From Candidatus Poribacteria bacterium (GTDB lineage: Bacteria > Poribacteria > WGA-4E > WGA-3G): DNA of 64,000 nucleotides. Of the stretch, positions 1 through 9,380 are shown one piece after another (the first letter of the stretch is position 1; every line of letters starts with the position of its first letter). The position numbers were made by a program, and so were the translations under genes. Under the pieces are notes generated by a model, which was not told the origin of the DNA, searched no databases, and saw nothing but the letters and a program-made list of their open reading frames with translations. The DNA lies in assembly GCA_022822085.1 (NCBI GenBank), contig JAJECK010000136.1:1-64000 (forward strand). Reading direction: 5' to 3'.

Positions 1-30
1 TCTATATGATAACATGACATTATTTCGTCC

Positions 31-139
31 GTCGGGTAGAAGCGGTAGCGAAACCCGACTTCTTATAGCGTCATGTCGGGTTTCGTTCCTCAACCCGACC
101 TACAATATATTATGACAATTTGTCAATTAGAAATGGTAT
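31..139. repeat. Palindromic repeat with MITE-like right end
   Basis: Two nested inverted repeats built on GTCGGGT/ACCCGAC are visible (31-37 with 53-59, and a perfect 8-bp stem 75-82 with 92-99). The block is closed on the right by TAGAAATGGTAT at 128-139. That 12-mer recurs at the end of a short element near 9.3 kb and at the end of a decayed IS630 transposase near 54.5 kb, so this is probably the right part of a non-autonomous element whose left end lies outside the window. Confidence 0.55.
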
Positions 140-273
140 AACCCTATCCAGCAAATCCTTTTATCCCGGTGAATCATATCGAATACCCGAAGAGGACCAA
201 AAAGACATTCGTCCTGTTGATTTGTTATCCAAGTTGCAGATAAAAAAATATATACATAATATATAAAATATAG

Positions 274-302
274 TTGACAAACGTTATATGTTGTGTTAAT
301 AT
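274..302 (+). promoter_or_regulatory. Sigma70-type promoter for dnaE
   Basis: TTGACA at 274-279 is followed by a 17-base spacer and TAATAT at 297-302. This near-consensus promoter would start transcription around 309 and leave a leader of about 90 bases before the TTG start of the polymerase gene. No other gene lies between them. Confidence 0.6.
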
Positions 303-396
303 ATATTACACATTTAAATTAAGTGAAGATGGTCCAATTGATTGTAGCATCCACTATAAATGACAAAGGAGACACCTCAACGATTGAGGTTATATT

Positions 397-3267
397 TTGG
401 GATTTGTTCATCTACACAACCACAGCGAATATAGCATGCTTGATAGCGCATGCCGCATATCTGATATGATTCAGTGGGCAATTGAAAATAACGCGCCGGC
501 TGTCGCACTCACCGACCACGGTAATATGTTCGGCGCATGGGAATTTTACACCACCGCACAAAAGGCAGGTGTCCCACCTATCATCGGCTGTGAGGTATAT
601 GTCGCATCCGGAGATAGAAGAACTCACGGATTAGGACAAGATAATCCGGACCATCTAACACTTCTCGCAGAAAATGCAACAGGCTATCGAAACCTGCTCA
701 AATTGGTATCGCTCGGTTACATAGACGGGTTCCATAACAAACCGCGTATTGACATGGAAATTCTGCGCGAATACCGTGAGGGTATCATCGCTTTGACAGG
801 GTGTATCCAAGGACAGGTACCGCGACTTCTCTACGAAAATAGGCGTGAGGAAGGTATCCAAAGTTTCAAAACACTGATTGATATAGTGGGATCCTGCAAC
901 CTATATGTTGAAATCCAAAATCACTACATTGGCAAAGAACAAAAAGTATACCCGATGATGGTCCATTTAGCGAAAGAATACAATATCCCTATCGTTGGGA
1001 CAAACAACTGCCACTATCTCCGAAAGTCCGACCATCGCGCACACGATGTGCTCCGCTGTATCCAAACAAAGACCACCGTCAAAGACCAGCATCGAACACG
1101 GCTTGATAATCATTATTACTTTAAGAACCTGAACGAAATGCAGGAAACATTTAAGAATTACCCGCCTGAAGCCATCAGTAACACTTATAAGATTGCTAAA
1201 AGGTGTTCTAATTTCAAACTGGATTACGGCAACCTAGTTCTGCCGAAATACGAAGTCCCTGAAGGACACACAAATGATAGCTACCTAAAGGAACTTTGCT
1301 ATCAAGGTTTGCATGAAAAATTTGGTCAAAAACTTCCACCAGATGTTCAGAAACAGCTGGATTACGAACTTGATATAATTCGGAAGACAGGTTATGCCGG
1401 CTATTTTCTGGTAGTGTGGGACTACGTCAACTACGCAAATAAACAAGGATATCCACTTTCAGCACGCGGCTCTGCCGCCAGCAGTTTGGCTCTTTATGCA
1501 CTCGGCGTCATTAACTTCAACCCGATGGATTATGACTGCATGTTTGAACGGTTCTTGAACACCGAACGCGTTAGTCCGCCTGACATTGATATTGATTTTT
1601 CTGATAAAGCTCGTGATCACGTCATAACGTATCTCGTCGATAAATACGGTCAAGATTCTGTCGGCAAAGTTGCCACTTTTTCTACTTTAGGACCGAAGGC
1701 AGCTATCACTGATGTCGGACGTGCACTGGAAGTTCCTCTTAAAAATGTGAGAAAATTGACAAGACTCATTCCGGGACTCGCAAAAACCACACTTGAAGAT
1801 GTATTAGCACTTATTCCAGAATTTCGGAAAATAGCGCAGCTCCCTGAAAACAGAGAATTAATAGACATTAGTAAAGCAATCGTAGGATTGAAAAGGCACG
1901 TCTCGTGCCACGCTTCTGCAGTCGTCGTTTCAAGCGGCCCTCTCACCGATTATGTCCCACTGTTCAAGGATAAACACGGTCAAGTCGCAACCCAATTTGA
2001 AGGCAAAACTGTAGAAGATGTCGGTATTGTCAAATTTGATTCCCTCGGATTACGAAGTCTCACCAAAACCGACGATTGTGTTCGGATGATAAAGGAAAAT
2101 CGCGGTAAAGACATCAAACTGACAGAAATTCCGTTTGACGATGAAAAAACCTATTCGCTTGTTAGCAAAGGCTTGATTGCCGGTTTATTTCAATTGGAAA
2201 CTTCTCCAGGTATGTATCGCGTTGTTACGCAGCTCAGACCAGAGAACTTTGAGGATTTCACCGCAATTCCCGCAATCTACCGTCCCGGTCCATTAGAAAG
2301 CGGAACGACACAGCAGTTCATCGCACGGAAAAACGGCTTGCAAAAAGTGGAATATATACACCCGTCACTTAAAAATGCTCTTAAAAACACTTACGGTCTA
2401 TGTGTCTATCAGGAACAGGTGATGCAGATCGCCCGCGATATGGCAGGTTTCACGCTCGGTGAAGCGGATGTGCTGCGCAACGCAATGGGTAAGCGTAACA
2501 AGGGACTTCTAAAAGCACAACGGCAAAAATTCATCGCAGGTGCATCTACAAACGGCATATCCAAAGCAGAGGCAGAAAAGGTGTTTGATATATTGGAACC
2601 TTTTGGCGGATACGCATTCAATAAGTCGCATACTGTGGCTTACTCTATCGTGACTTATCGGATGGCATACCTAAAAACACATTTTCCGCACGAATTTATC
2701 GCAGCAATCATGACGGGAGAAGCAGACGATGCATCAAAAATTATCTGCTACCGAGAAGAGTCCAAAAATCTCGCAGACTTTTTAGGTGTGCAAATCAACC
2801 TACTGCCACCAGACATAAACAAAAGCAGCAAGTTTTTCACGGTGGAAGGTGATAATATCTACTTCGGTCTTATCGCCGTAAAACACATCGGCAACAGAGC
2901 CGTAGATGCCATCTTAGAAGCAAGGGAACAGAAAGGGCCGTTTACATCGCTACAAGACTTCTGCACACGCGTGAATACGAGAGTCGTCAATAAACGGACA
3001 ATCCAGAGTCTGATTTTGTGCGGTGCATTCGATTCACTTGAAGCGCATCGTGCACCGCTCGTCGCAAACTTACAAACCATTCTGAAAGCCGCAAAAATCG
3101 AAAAAGCAGAACGCGAACGGGGACAGTTGAGTCTCTTCAAGGATGCTGCGATGATATACGCCATAAATCCAGCACACATGAATATCCCAGACTATGAACC
3201 TTGTGAGAGATTTAAGATGGAAAAGGAACTCCTCGGTTTTAGATTGTGTGTCAAGAATCTCGGTTAA
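397..3267 (+). CDS. dnaE: DNA polymerase III alpha subunit, C-terminally short
   Basis: Replicative polymerase of the C family. The PHP domain comes first (residues 1-270, beginning HLHNHSEYS). The polymerase palm follows, with the catalytic PDIDIDF motif near residue 390 and KFDSLGL further on, then the fingers and a helix-hairpin-helix region (AMGKRNK near 695). The TTG start is forced: an in-frame stop lies 9 bases upstream of it and the PHP motif begins at once; TGAGGT (385-390) can serve as ribosome site. The protein is 956 residues, whereas the family is usually about 1,100-1,200. It stops right after KELLGF, where most members continue with SGHPL and then the OB-fold and tau-binding domains. 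The other two frames do not restore the missing part. The PHP motif usually read as TNDxHY is TNNCHY here, which may remove one metal ligand. Confidence 0.9.
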   Translation: MGFVHLHNHSEYSMLDSACRISDMIQWAIENNAPAVALTDHGNMFGAWEFYTTAQKAGVPPIIGCEVYVASGDRRTHGLGQDNPDHLTLLAENATGYRNLLKLVSLGYIDGFHNKPRIDMEILREYREGIIALTGCIQGQVPRLLYENRREEGIQSFKTLIDIVGSCNLYVEIQNHYIGKEQKVYPMMVHLAKEYNIPIVGTNNCHYLRKSDHRAHDVLRCIQTKTTVKDQHRTRLDNHYYFKNLNEMQETFKNYPPEAISNTYKIAKRCSNFKLDYGNLVLPKYEVPEGHTNDSYLKELCYQGLHEKFGQKLPPDVQKQLDYELDIIRKTGYAGYFLVVWDYVNYANKQGYPLSARGSAASSLALYALGVINFNPMDYDCMFERFLNTERVSPPDIDIDFSDKARDHVITYLVDKYGQDSVGKVATFSTLGPKAAITDVGRALEVPLKNVRKLTRLIPGLAKTTLEDVLALIPEFRKIAQLPENRELIDISKAIVGLKRHVSCHASAVVVSSGPLTDYVPLFKDKHGQVATQFEGKTVEDVGIVKFDSLGLRSLTKTDDCVRMIKENRGKDIKLTEIPFDDEKTYSLVSKGLIAGLFQLETSPGMYRVVTQLRPENFEDFTAIPAIYRPGPLESGTTQQFIARKNGLQKVEYIHPSLKNALKNTYGLCVYQEQVMQIARDMAGFTLGEADVLRNAMGKRNKGLLKAQRQKFIAGASTNGISKAEAEKVFDILEPFGGYAFNKSHTVAYSIVTYRMAYLKTHFPHEFIAAIMTGEADDASKIICYREESKNLADFLGVQINLLPPDINKSSKFFTVEGDNIYFGLIAVKHIGNRAVDAILEAREQKGPFTSLQDFCTRVNTRVVNKRTIQSLILCGAFDSLEAHRAPLVANLQTILKAAKIEKAERERGQLSLFKDAAMIYAINPAHMNIPDYEPCERFKMEKELLGFRLCVKNLG

Positions 3268-3644
3268 GTGTAAATTTAAGAAGATAAATCCATTCTGATA
3301 GTTCTTCAGTCTCGTCCGGATGATATGTTTATAGAAAACGAATGTCTCCGTCCGTGGGGTAATCTCTTTGAACTGACACCGATGATCTCTTTCCTATTAG
3401 CGGGGTAACGCAAAGACTCATGGATATATTCATAAAACGTCTCGAAAGTGAAGCACCAGACCAGTGCCCGAATCTGAGTCACAAGTAACCGAAAAAACCC
3501 TCTAAACATAGACGGTACAAGGATCGGGTAATTCCAAAAAGCCGAAAAATAGGGCACAATAGGGCACAATAGGGCACGATGCCATCCCACAAAAAATTTA
3601 GATGTTTGTCCAAAACTGGACACACCCGTGGATTGATTCTCAAG
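3268..3644. other. Intergenic region with a 10-bp tandem repeat
   Basis: No convincing gene between dnaE and the ThuA-like gene. Three head-to-tail copies of AGGGCACAAT (last copy AGGGCACGAT) lie at 3551-3580. A 105-codon frame on the minus strand (3306-3623) has no recognisable family and no good ribosome site, so it is not called as a gene. If the 3' end of dnaE was lost by rearrangement, the breakpoint lies at the left edge of this region. Confidence 0.5.
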
Positions 3645-3673
3645 TTGTAATTTTCATGTATGTATGATATAAT
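3645..3673 (+). promoter_or_regulatory. Promoter of the ThuA-like gene
   Basis: TTGTAA (3645-3650), a 17-base spacer and a consensus TATAAT (3668-3673) stand about 30 bases before the start codon at 3702, with an AGGAGG ribosome site in between. Confidence 0.65.
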
Positions 3674-3701
3674 TCCTATATAATTCATTAGGAGGCTAAA
3701 A

Positions 3702-4334
3702 ATGGCAAAGATTAATACACTTGTTTTCGCTGGTGGCGCAATTCATAATTGGAAAGGCTGCAGTGAAGAGATAGTGAAATCACTTTCACAACGAGACGAA
3801 TTTGAACTGACGACTGTTGAAGACGATTTAGATGCATTGGTATCCCCAAACTTAGATCCTTATGATCTCATCGTTTTCTATTATACGGTAGGTGAAATTT
3901 CTGACGAGCAGAAAAATGGCTTGTTAAACTACGTCGCTTCAGGTAAAGGATATGTCGGTATACATTCTGCTGCAGATTCATTCCGAGGTTGTCCTGAATA
4001 CCGTTCTATGGTGGGTGGGTACTTTACGACACATCCACGTTACCGAGATTATCAGGTTAGCATTGTAGATAATGAACATGAAATAACCCAAGGTCTTGAC
4101 GAATTTGTCGTGAAAGATGAACAATACATTCTTGATTACGATCCACGCAATCATGTGCTCGCTTCTGCTTTGTGGAAAGGTGAAGCAATGCCAGTAGCAT
4201 GGACAAAAAATTGGGGTGAAGGTAAGGTATTCTACCTTGCACTTGGACACGACCCTGCGGCATGTCAACATGAGATGTTTAGTACGCTACTGCAGCGTGG
4301 TGCTTTATGGGCAGGTTCAAACGGCAATGAATAA
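3702..4334 (+). CDS. ThuA-like domain protein
   Basis: A 210-residue protein of the ThuA (trehalose utilisation) family, which has a class I glutamine amidotransferase-like fold. Family features are the opening VFAGGAIHNWKG, the central YVGIHSAADSF strand-helix turn, GGYFTTHPRY, and the closing ARTKNWGEG-type region seen here as AWTKNWGEGKVFYLALGHD. No signal peptide or membrane segment, so probably cytoplasmic. ThuA-like proteins are frequent in Planctomycetes and Poribacteria-type genomes and are tied to sugar metabolism, but the exact substrate is not known. The ATG is preceded by AGGAGG at a good distance and by a strong promoter, so the gene is probably transcribed alone. Confidence 0.85.
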   Translation: MAKINTLVFAGGAIHNWKGCSEEIVKSLSQRDEFELTTVEDDLDALVSPNLDPYDLIVFYYTVGEISDEQKNGLLNYVASGKGYVGIHSAADSFRGCPEYRSMVGGYFTTHPRYRDYQVSIVDNEHEITQGLDEFVVKDEQYILDYDPRNHVLASALWKGEAMPVAWTKNWGEGKVFYLALGHDPAACQHEMFSTLLQRGALWAGSNGNE

Positions 4335-4456
4335 CTGATTTTTTCTGATATAGTGTTCTTGTATATTCAGAAACAATTTGCAAACTTTCACGATTCCTAT
4401 AAAACATTTTATGGGCGGATTTATATATCTGCCCTTATATTTTGGAATCAGAACAA

Positions 4457-5083
4457 ATGAAACAGAAAATAACAGATATACAACCCCAACTAAAAAACGC
4501 CTCACACCTACAGATTTATTTGGATGACAAGCCAAGTGTAGTTGTTCCGCTAATGCTTGTTGAGAATTTAGGGTTACGAATCGGTTTAGAAATTGAAGCT
4601 GAAGTTATAGAGAAACTGATTGAAGCAGATGAAATGATGCGCGCAAAGAATAATGCGCTTGAAATGCTACGTGAAGAGATTTATAGCAAAATACAAATGA
4701 CGCGACACCTTGATAAAGAAGGATTCAGCGAAAATACCATTGAAACAATTGTCACAGAATTAATACAATCAGGACACATACGAGACCGACAGTTCGCAGA
4801 AAAATGGGTACAACGTCGTCAAAAGTCAAATCCACGAGGACGTACGGTGTTAAAACAGGAACTCATTGAAAAAGGTGTTGACAGAGAAACAGCAGAACAA
4901 GTTGTAAATAAAATAAATACGAAGGATGAGGAAAGTTTAGCATTCCAAATAGCACTGAAACAAGCAAAGAAATATAAACGTCTACCTCATCAAGTTGCCC
5001 AACGAAGATTACACGGTTTTTTATCTCGACGTGGGTACGATTCTGATCTGATTATGAAGATTATGCATCAAGTATTTTGCTAA
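4457..5083 (+). CDS. recX: Regulatory protein RecX
   Basis: RecX family modulator that binds RecA filaments and limits recombinase activity. The C-terminal two thirds shows the three-helix repeats of the family (AEKWVQRRQ, NPRGRTVLKQELIEKGV, LHGFLSRRGYDSDLI). The N-terminal extension of about 60 residues resembles the beta-rich start found in Gram-positive-type RecX. A TTG at 4442 is possible, but the ATG at 4457 has GGAA about nine bases ahead and is preferred. It is followed by alaS, the order seen in many bacteria as recA-recX-alaS, but here recA is about 57 kb away on the other strand. Confidence 0.88.
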   Translation: MKQKITDIQPQLKNASHLQIYLDDKPSVVVPLMLVENLGLRIGLEIEAEVIEKLIEADEMMRAKNNALEMLREEIYSKIQMTRHLDKEGFSENTIETIVTELIQSGHIRDRQFAEKWVQRRQKSNPRGRTVLKQELIEKGVDRETAEQVVNKINTKDEESLAFQIALKQAKKYKRLPHQVAQRRLHGFLSRRGYDSDLIMKIMHQVFC

Positions 5084-5104
5084 AACAGAACAGACCTTCT
5101 TTTG

Positions 5105-5137
5105 TTCTTGACTTCTTAATCAAGAATAAACTATAAT
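5105..5137 (+). promoter_or_regulatory. Promoter with inverted repeat upstream of alaS
   Basis: TTGACT (5108-5113), an 18-base spacer and TATAAT (5132-5137) form a plausible promoter about 150 bases before alaS. The -35 region sits in an inverted repeat, TTCTTGA (5105-5111) with TCAAGAA (5120-5126), which could act as an operator or as the end of the recX transcript. Which of these applies cannot be told from sequence. Confidence 0.5.
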
Positions 5138-5284
5138 TAGATTTACTTTATTGTCGCTATTTATTCAACAATTTGACCAAAATGTGAAATTTTCAGTTGA
5201 ATTTTGAGGTCCCTTCGCGTTTACAAAGTGCGGCTACTGTTTGTATATATTCCAGTTATAATTGGGTATGGGAGATATGTCAAT

Positions 5285-7948
5285 ATGACATCAGATGAAA
5301 TCAGAGCAAGTTACTTAGATTTTTTCAGGGAAAAGGGGCATACTATCGTTCCGAGTGCTTCTTTAATCCCCGTCGATGACCCAACACTGTTATTTACAAA
5401 TGCAGGAATGAACCAATTCAAAGATGTATTTCTCGGAATTGGACAACGTGAATATACGCGGGCAGTGGACACTCAAAAGTGCCTACGTGTTAGTGGTAAA
5501 CACAATGACCTTGAAGAAGTAGGACACTCACCAAGTCATCACACCTTTTTTGAGATGCTCGGTAACTGGTCATTTGGAGATTACTATAAACAGGAAGCCA
5601 TCGCGTATGCATGGGAATTAGTGACGGAGTTGTGGAAAATACCCCAAGAGTTATTATGGGCAACTGTGTATAAAGACGATGATGATGCAGAAAAACTTTG
5701 GCTGCAGGAGACCGACCTTCCGCTGGAACGTATTCGTCGGTGTGACAAGGACAACTTTTGGGAAATGGGTGAGACCGGCCCCTGTGGTCCGTGTAGTGAA
5801 CTTTTCGTTGATTTGGGTGTAGAAGCATTTCCAGAAACCGCAAATGACCCAGATGCTGGTCCTAACACAAGTGACAGATTTCTTGAATTTTGGAATCTTG
5901 TGTTTATTCAATACAATCGAGACCAAAGTGGTACACTTGAACCGCTCCCCGCCACACATGTAGACACTGGAATGGGGTTTGAGAGAATCACCTCTATTTT
6001 ACAAGGTGTTGACTCAAACTACAAAACAGACCTTTTTATCCCACTCCTGGATACAATTTCTGATATGACAGGTATAGATTATGCTGAAGACATTAATGGA
6101 CTTCCACATAGGGTAATTGCCGATCATATCCGTTGTTTAACATTCACGATTGGTGACGGTGTAATGCCATCTAACGATGGACGGGGTTATGTGATTCGAA
6201 GGATTTTACGGCGCGCAGTACTTTATGGCAAAAAACTGGGAATGAATGAACCTTTCATCTACCGTCTGGTCGACAAAGTTTGTGATTTAATGGGTAATGT
6301 ATTTCCAGATGTCTTACCCCGAAAAGAATTTATTACGCGCACCATTCAAGCTGAGGAAAATCGTTTCCATCAAACCCTTGCCCGTGGATTAGAGATTCTT
6401 GAACAGTCAATTGACACTCTAAAAGATGATGGAAAAACCGAACTTGACGGTGAACGGGCATTTGAATTGTATGATACCTTCGGTTTCCCATTGGATCTGA
6501 CACAACTCCTGACGCAGGAACGCGGGTTTTCAGTAGACGAAGTTGGGTTCGAAGATAACATGGCGAAACAACGGGAACGGGGACGGGCAGCATGGCAAGC
6601 AACAGGTAGTGGTGCAAATGACGATGAAATCTCACTATATGCTGAAGTGTTAAAAGAGACGGGTAGCACAGAATTTGTCGGATACATGGACAGCACTATT
6701 GACTCAGAAATTGTAGCATTGATCGCTGGATCAGAATCAGTTGCGCGCGCAAAACAAGATGATGAGGTATCGGTTTTACTCAAGCAAACACCATTTTATG
6801 GTGAATCAGGTGGTCAAGTTGGTGATATAGGATTGCTTGAGAGTTCAGATGCAAAACTCAAAGTACTCGATACGAGCAAACCTTCACCCGACCTAATTGT
6901 ACATAAATGTAAAGTCCTTGAAGGTGAAATTACCCCATTTACCAAAGTTAAGGCTCAGATTGACATTGACAGACGGAACGCAATTGCGATAAGCCATACC
7001 GCTACACATCTGCTTCACAGTGGATTAAGAAATATTCTGGGAACACATGTAGCACAAGCCGGTTCACTTGTTCAGTCCGGTAGATTACGTTTTGATTTTA
7101 ATCATTATGAGGCAGTTTCATCTGAACAACTCCGCGAGATTGAAACATACATAAACGAAAAAGTACGTAGTAATGACGCAATTGAAATCAATGAAATGTC
7201 ATTGGATAAAGCCAAAGAAAGAGGCGCGTTAGCATTCTTTGGTGACAAATATGGTGATATTGTCCGTGTTGTGCAAGCGGGAGAATATAGCGTTGAGTTA
7301 TGCGGTGGGACTCATGTTGATGCTACTGGTGAACTCGGTTATGTCAAATTGGTGAGTGAGAGTAGTATAGCTGCAGGTGTACGACGCGTGGAAGCACTCA
7401 CAGGGAGTGTTGCCCTCACAACCAATCAGGAAGATGAAGCATTTTTATCAGAAGTTTCTAATCTCCTAAAGACACCTAAAGCAGGTTTATTAGATAGAAT
7501 TCAACAACTCCTTCAAGAACAGCGTGAGTTGGAACAGCAAGTACAACAGTTGAAAAGTCAGAACGCGCTCTCAAATATTGATACTATGGTTGATGGAGTA
7601 ACAATTGTAGATGATGTCAAGGTAGTCGCTACAAGGTTAGAAAAAACCGATAGAGATAGTCTACGACAGATGGTAGACGAACTAAAAACTCGATTGGAAT
7701 CCGGTGTTGTTGCACTTGTCTCGGTGTCTGGAGATGATGCCGCCTTTATCGTTGGGGTTACATCTGATCTTGTGAAAAATCGCGGTTTGAACGCTGGAAA
7801 ACTCATACAAGAAATCACAAAAATCGCAGATGGACGCGGTGGCGGTCGTCCTGAATTGGCACAAGGTGGGGCAAAAAATCTTGATAAAGTTGATGAAGCC
7901 ATTGCAGCAACTACCAATATTATAGAGAACCAACTAAAATTTGAATGA
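5285..7948 (+). CDS. alaS: Alanine--tRNA ligase
   Basis: Class II aminoacyl-tRNA synthetase that charges tRNA-Ala in the cytoplasm. From the ATG at 5285 it is 887 residues, a normal length. The aminoacylation core opens with YLDFFREKGHTIVPSASLIP and contains FTNAGMNQFKD and the GRGYVIRRILRRAV segment. The editing domain carries the zinc-type HTATHLLH and ELCGGTHV motifs, and the C-terminal DHHA1 domain ends with the glycine-rich DGRGGGRPELAQGG. The open frame runs 27 codons further upstream, but GGGAG at 5270-5274 and the family N-terminus fix the ATG at 5285. Confidence 0.97.
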   Translation: MTSDEIRASYLDFFREKGHTIVPSASLIPVDDPTLLFTNAGMNQFKDVFLGIGQREYTRAVDTQKCLRVSGKHNDLEEVGHSPSHHTFFEMLGNWSFGDYYKQEAIAYAWELVTELWKIPQELLWATVYKDDDDAEKLWLQETDLPLERIRRCDKDNFWEMGETGPCGPCSELFVDLGVEAFPETANDPDAGPNTSDRFLEFWNLVFIQYNRDQSGTLEPLPATHVDTGMGFERITSILQGVDSNYKTDLFIPLLDTISDMTGIDYAEDINGLPHRVIADHIRCLTFTIGDGVMPSNDGRGYVIRRILRRAVLYGKKLGMNEPFIYRLVDKVCDLMGNVFPDVLPRKEFITRTIQAEENRFHQTLARGLEILEQSIDTLKDDGKTELDGERAFELYDTFGFPLDLTQLLTQERGFSVDEVGFEDNMAKQRERGRAAWQATGSGANDDEISLYAEVLKETGSTEFVGYMDSTIDSEIVALIAGSESVARAKQDDEVSVLLKQTPFYGESGGQVGDIGLLESSDAKLKVLDTSKPSPDLIVHKCKVLEGEITPFTKVKAQIDIDRRNAIAISHTATHLLHSGLRNILGTHVAQAGSLVQSGRLRFDFNHYEAVSSEQLREIETYINEKVRSNDAIEINEMSLDKAKERGALAFFGDKYGDIVRVVQAGEYSVELCGGTHVDATGELGYVKLVSESSIAAGVRRVEALTGSVALTTNQEDEAFLSEVSNLLKTPKAGLLDRIQQLLQEQRELEQQVQQLKSQNALSNIDTMVDGVTIVDDVKVVATRLEKTDRDSLRQMVDELKTRLESGVVALVSVSGDDAAFIVGVTSDLVKNRGLNAGKLIQEITKIADGRGGGRPELAQGGAKNLDKVDEAIAATTNIIENQLKFE

Positions 7949-8018
7949 AGTTTTTCTGAAAATGGATTATTTATGCTACCATGTTGATAACGAAATAGCA
8001 TAAGAGAGGACAATACGA

Positions 8019-8669
8019 ATGGACCCAAATCTAATTCTTACTATTTTCTGGCAATGTAGTCTTGGCATCGCTCTACTTGCATTAACTGCTCTATTTATTT
8101 ATCTATGTGCTACATTAGGAAGTTTGAGAAAATCTTTGAATAGCATACAGAATACACTTAACTCTACAGAAAATCTTGTAAATCAAGAAGTTGGAATCCT
8201 CATTACTGATGTCACACAGACAGTGAAAGAGATCAATAAAGAACTACCACAACTACTACAAAACCTTAACGGTGTGACTGCATCTATACAACAAATCAGT
8301 GAAAATGAGATACAACCTACTTTACACAATATCCAAGAGATGACAGAACAGTTAAATCAAGCAGTGCAAAAACTTGAATCACTTGTTAATTCTGTCTCAA
8401 CATTTTCTGGACAAACAATTGAACAAGCAGAGTACTTTCGCAATCAGATCGCTGTTTCACTCGCAGATGTCATCAGTATGTGGCACGGGGTGAAGGCAGG
8501 TTGGGAGAAATTTTATAGACCCTCCAAACCTGATGGAACACCAAACTCTTCTGACGAAACACCAAACTCTGATGACGGTCAAGGTGAAGTACAGCCGGAA
8601 AGCGAACCTGAAGAATTGCAAACGGAGGCAGACCCAGCGGAATCTCAAGATACACAATCAGAAAATTGA
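8019..8669 (+). CDS. DUF948-like membrane-anchored coiled-coil protein
   Basis: 216 residues: one N-terminal transmembrane helix (about residues 11-33), then a long helical region with heptad spacing and many Asn, Gln and Glu residues, then an acidic, Pro/Ser/Glu-rich tail from about residue 170 that is probably disordered. The helical part resembles DUF948 proteins, which in many bacteria sit next to a YtxH-type protein, as here. The job is unknown; envelope or stress roles have been proposed for the family. GAGAGGA precedes the ATG at good spacing. Confidence 0.7.
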   Translation: MDPNLILTIFWQCSLGIALLALTALFIYLCATLGSLRKSLNSIQNTLNSTENLVNQEVGILITDVTQTVKEINKELPQLLQNLNGVTASIQQISENEIQPTLHNIQEMTEQLNQAVQKLESLVNSVSTFSGQTIEQAEYFRNQIAVSLADVISMWHGVKAGWEKFYRPSKPDGTPNSSDETPNSDDGQGEVQPESEPEELQTEADPAESQDTQSEN

Positions 8670-8748
8670 AAGAATTATATGTTAATCATCAACTAAATGT
8701 AAATGTTTTACAAAAACAAACGTTGTGTACAACAAAATATCATTCCAT

Positions 8749-8772
8749 ACTAATCAATCTGAAATGATTAGT
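8749..8772. promoter_or_regulatory. Inverted repeat between the DUF948 and YtxH genes
   Basis: ACTAATCA and TGATTAGT form a perfect 8-bp stem with an 8-base loop, 32 bases before the YtxH-like start codon. No T-run follows, so an operator or an mRNA structure is as likely as a terminator. Confidence 0.4.
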
Positions 8773-8804
8773 CTCTTATTAATACAGATAGAAAGGATAA
8801 ACTC

Positions 8805-9215
8805 ATGAGTAATGATGGACGGAATAATGGCTTGACAATGATTTTTGCCTTCTTCACCGGTTTTCTGACAGGTGCAGTGCTAAGTCTACTTTATGCCCCA
8901 GCACCAGGAAAAGAAACTCGACAGAAAATCCGTGATACCTCTATTCAGGCAAAAGATAAGACCCTTGAAATAGCTCAACAAGCATCTGAAACTGCGAAAG
9001 ATAATGTACAACAAATTGTGGATCAAGGGAAAGAAAGTGTACAAGGACTTGTTGAAGTAGGTAAAGAACGTATCAAAGACGCAACGAATCAAGTGAAATC
9101 TGCTGTCGAAACTGGAAAAAAAGCTTCATCTGAAGTTCGCAGCAAAATCACTGAGACGATTCCAGGACTTGCTGACAACAAGAAATCAGATAAGCAGGAA
9201 TCTGATGACGCGTAA
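8805..9215 (+). CDS. YtxH domain-containing protein
   Basis: 136 residues. A short N-terminal segment is followed by a glycine-rich transmembrane helix (about residues 12-30) that ends in the family signature LLYAPAPGKETRQKIRD. The rest is a Lys/Glu/Gln-rich amphipathic helix with repeated ARA/LEA-like spacing (QASETAKDN, VGKERIKDATNQV). YtxH proteins are small membrane-anchored, general-stress-type proteins of unknown biochemistry. Its pairing with the preceding DUF948-like gene is a common arrangement. GAAAGGA lies before the ATG. Confidence 0.8.
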   Translation: MSNDGRNNGLTMIFAFFTGFLTGAVLSLLYAPAPGKETRQKIRDTSIQAKDKTLEIAQQASETAKDNVQQIVDQGKESVQGLVEVGKERIKDATNQVKSAVETGKKASSEVRSKITETIPGLADNKKSDKQESDDA

Positions 9216-9268
9216 TCTCAAATTTAATATTGAGAAAGCGATAGACTCAGAAACCGGATACTTTTCTG

Positions 9269-9380
9269 ATACCATTTCTATTTAAAAACTGTCATAAGGC
9301 TTCCTTAAAGTCCCACTGATAAGGGGGATTTAGGGGATTCTTCCAATTGGCAATGAGACATTATTATTTAGAAATGGTAT
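9269..9380. mobile_element. 112-bp MITE with IS630-type terminal repeats
   Basis: ATACCATTTCTA (9269-9280) and TAGAAATGGTAT (9369-9380) are perfect 12-bp inverted terminal repeats; the outermost TA on each side fits the TA target duplication of IS630/Tc1-type elements. The interior carries no gene. The same 12-mer ends the decayed IS630 transposase at 54.5 kb, which suggests that transposase family moved it. Its right end creates an ATG at 9379 in frame with larB. Confidence 0.65.

Noticed and set aside
3241-3300. A simple frameshift explaining the short DnaE
   Set aside because: Neither of the other two frames after KELLGF gives the expected SGHPL continuation, so a one-base error does not restore the gene.
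3306-3623. 105-codon minus-strand frame downstream of dnaE
   Set aside because: Runs through a 10-bp tandem repeat, has no recognisable family and no ribosome site.
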